Shown: positions 6,042-6,328 of the stretch, one piece after another
Position numbering within the stretch: position 1 is the first letter of the stretch
How the letters are laid out: every line of letters begins with the position of its first letter
Assembly: GCA_902795835.1 (NCBI GenBank)
Contig: CADBNA010000257.1
Span: forward strand, 1-6,328
Reading direction: 5' to 3'
From: an uncultured Lachnospiraceae bacterium
GTDB lineage: Bacteria; Bacillota_A; Clostridia; Lachnospirales; Lachnospiraceae
Length of the DNA: 6,328 bases
Notes under the pieces: model-generated
Told to the model about the DNA's origin: nothing
Database searches by the model: none
What the model saw: the letters and a program-made list of their open reading frames with translations, nothing else
Made by a program: the position numbers and the translations under genes

Positions 6042-6328
6042 ATGGCAGGAGAACAGGGAGAAAAACTGACGGCAGTGATTGTGGCCGGCGGATCCGGAAA
6101 ACGGATGGGAACAGCGGTTCCCAAGCAGTATCTGGAACTGGGCGGCGCGCCTGTGCTGGTGCATACCCTGCGCGCCTTTGCCGGATGGGAGCGCCTGGAT
6201 GATATTGTGCTGGTGGCAGCAGAGGACCAGATCCCGTATTGCCGTGAACAGATCATAGAAAAGTATGCAATCCCGAAGATCCGCGCGGTGACCGCAGGCG
6301 GGAGAGAGAGATATGAATCCGTTTACAG
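6042..6328 (+). CDS. ispD: 2-C-methyl-D-erythritol 4-phosphate cytidylyltransferase, N-terminal part (cut by window end)
   Basis: The first 95 codons of a cytidylyltransferase that makes CDP-methylerythritol from MEP and CTP in the non-mevalonate isoprenoid pathway. The CTP-binding loop A15-G-G-S-G-K-R-M-G is followed by P27-K-Q-Y-L-E-L-G-G. H41-T-L-R-A-F is typical of the family, and G84-G-R-E-R-Y-E-S-V-Y matches the second substrate-binding motif just before the window ends. The related ribitol-phosphate cytidylyltransferase TarI is the main alternative, but the last motif fits IspD better. ATG 6042 has AGAGGA (6034-6039), rather close at two bases. The frame is open upstream to the end of tsaD but contains no ATG, GTG or TTG after 5902, so an earlier start is unlikely. 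It follows rnz and tsaD in the same direction. Confidence 0.85.
   Translation, partial: MAGEQGEKLTAVIVAGGSGKRMGTAVPKQYLELGGAPVLVHTLRAFAGWERLDDIVLVAAEDQIPYCREQIIEKYAIPKIRAVTAGGRERYESVY

Noticed and set aside
5941..6069. 42-codon frame as an annotated gene
   Set aside because: No good ribosome binding site, Arg-, Gly- and Pro-rich without a motif, and it overlaps ispD. Kept only as a finding about the duplicated spacer.
5609..6256. 215-codon - strand frame opposite the tsaD end and ispD start
   Set aside because: Runs antisense to two conserved genes and has a Ser-, Arg- and Cys-rich shadow composition.

Overview
The window looks like chromosomal DNA of a fairly GC-rich Clostridia member, most likely Lachnospiraceae. 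This is an inference from the proteins: a ribonuclease Z with the form I associate with that family, a metal P-type ATPase of the Firmicutes CXXC-less type preceded by a small DUF6110-like protein, and purine-rich Shine-Dalgarno sites. All seven protein genes are on the + strand; the only - strand gene is a tRNA. I saw no CRISPR array, insertion sequence, phage gene or integrase, and most of the content is core housekeeping.

Left part (1-1119): a thioredoxin gene ends at a Rho-independent terminator. It is followed by a TVP38/TMEM64 (DedA/VTT) membrane protein whose true start is the ATG at 403, not the GTG inside the terminator.

Middle (1120-3649): an AT-rich island carrying two TATAAT hexamers precedes a two-gene unit. 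The first gene encodes an 83-residue protein with one hydrophobic N-terminal segment, resembling DUF6110. The second encodes a 715-residue P1B-type metal ATPase. The ATPase keeps the phosphorylation and hinge motifs, but its membrane CPC motif reads F-S-C, its N-terminal domain has no CXXC, and the HP dipeptide of the nucleotide-binding domain reads HS. This pair is the least ordinary part of the window; its metal cannot be read from the sequence.

Right part (3650-6328): a tRNA-Val (anticodon CAC, no encoded CCA) lies on the - strand with its own promoter and terminator, convergent with the ATPase gene and divergent from rnz. The + strand continues with rnz (tRNA 3' processing), tsaD (t6A tRNA modification) and the first 95 codons of ispD (isoprenoid synthesis, cut by the window end). 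The tRNA gene, rnz and tsaD make a small tRNA-maturation neighbourhood. The rnz-tRNA spacer is rich in dyads, and the tsaD-ispD spacer carries an imperfect direct repeat that duplicates the end of tsaD.
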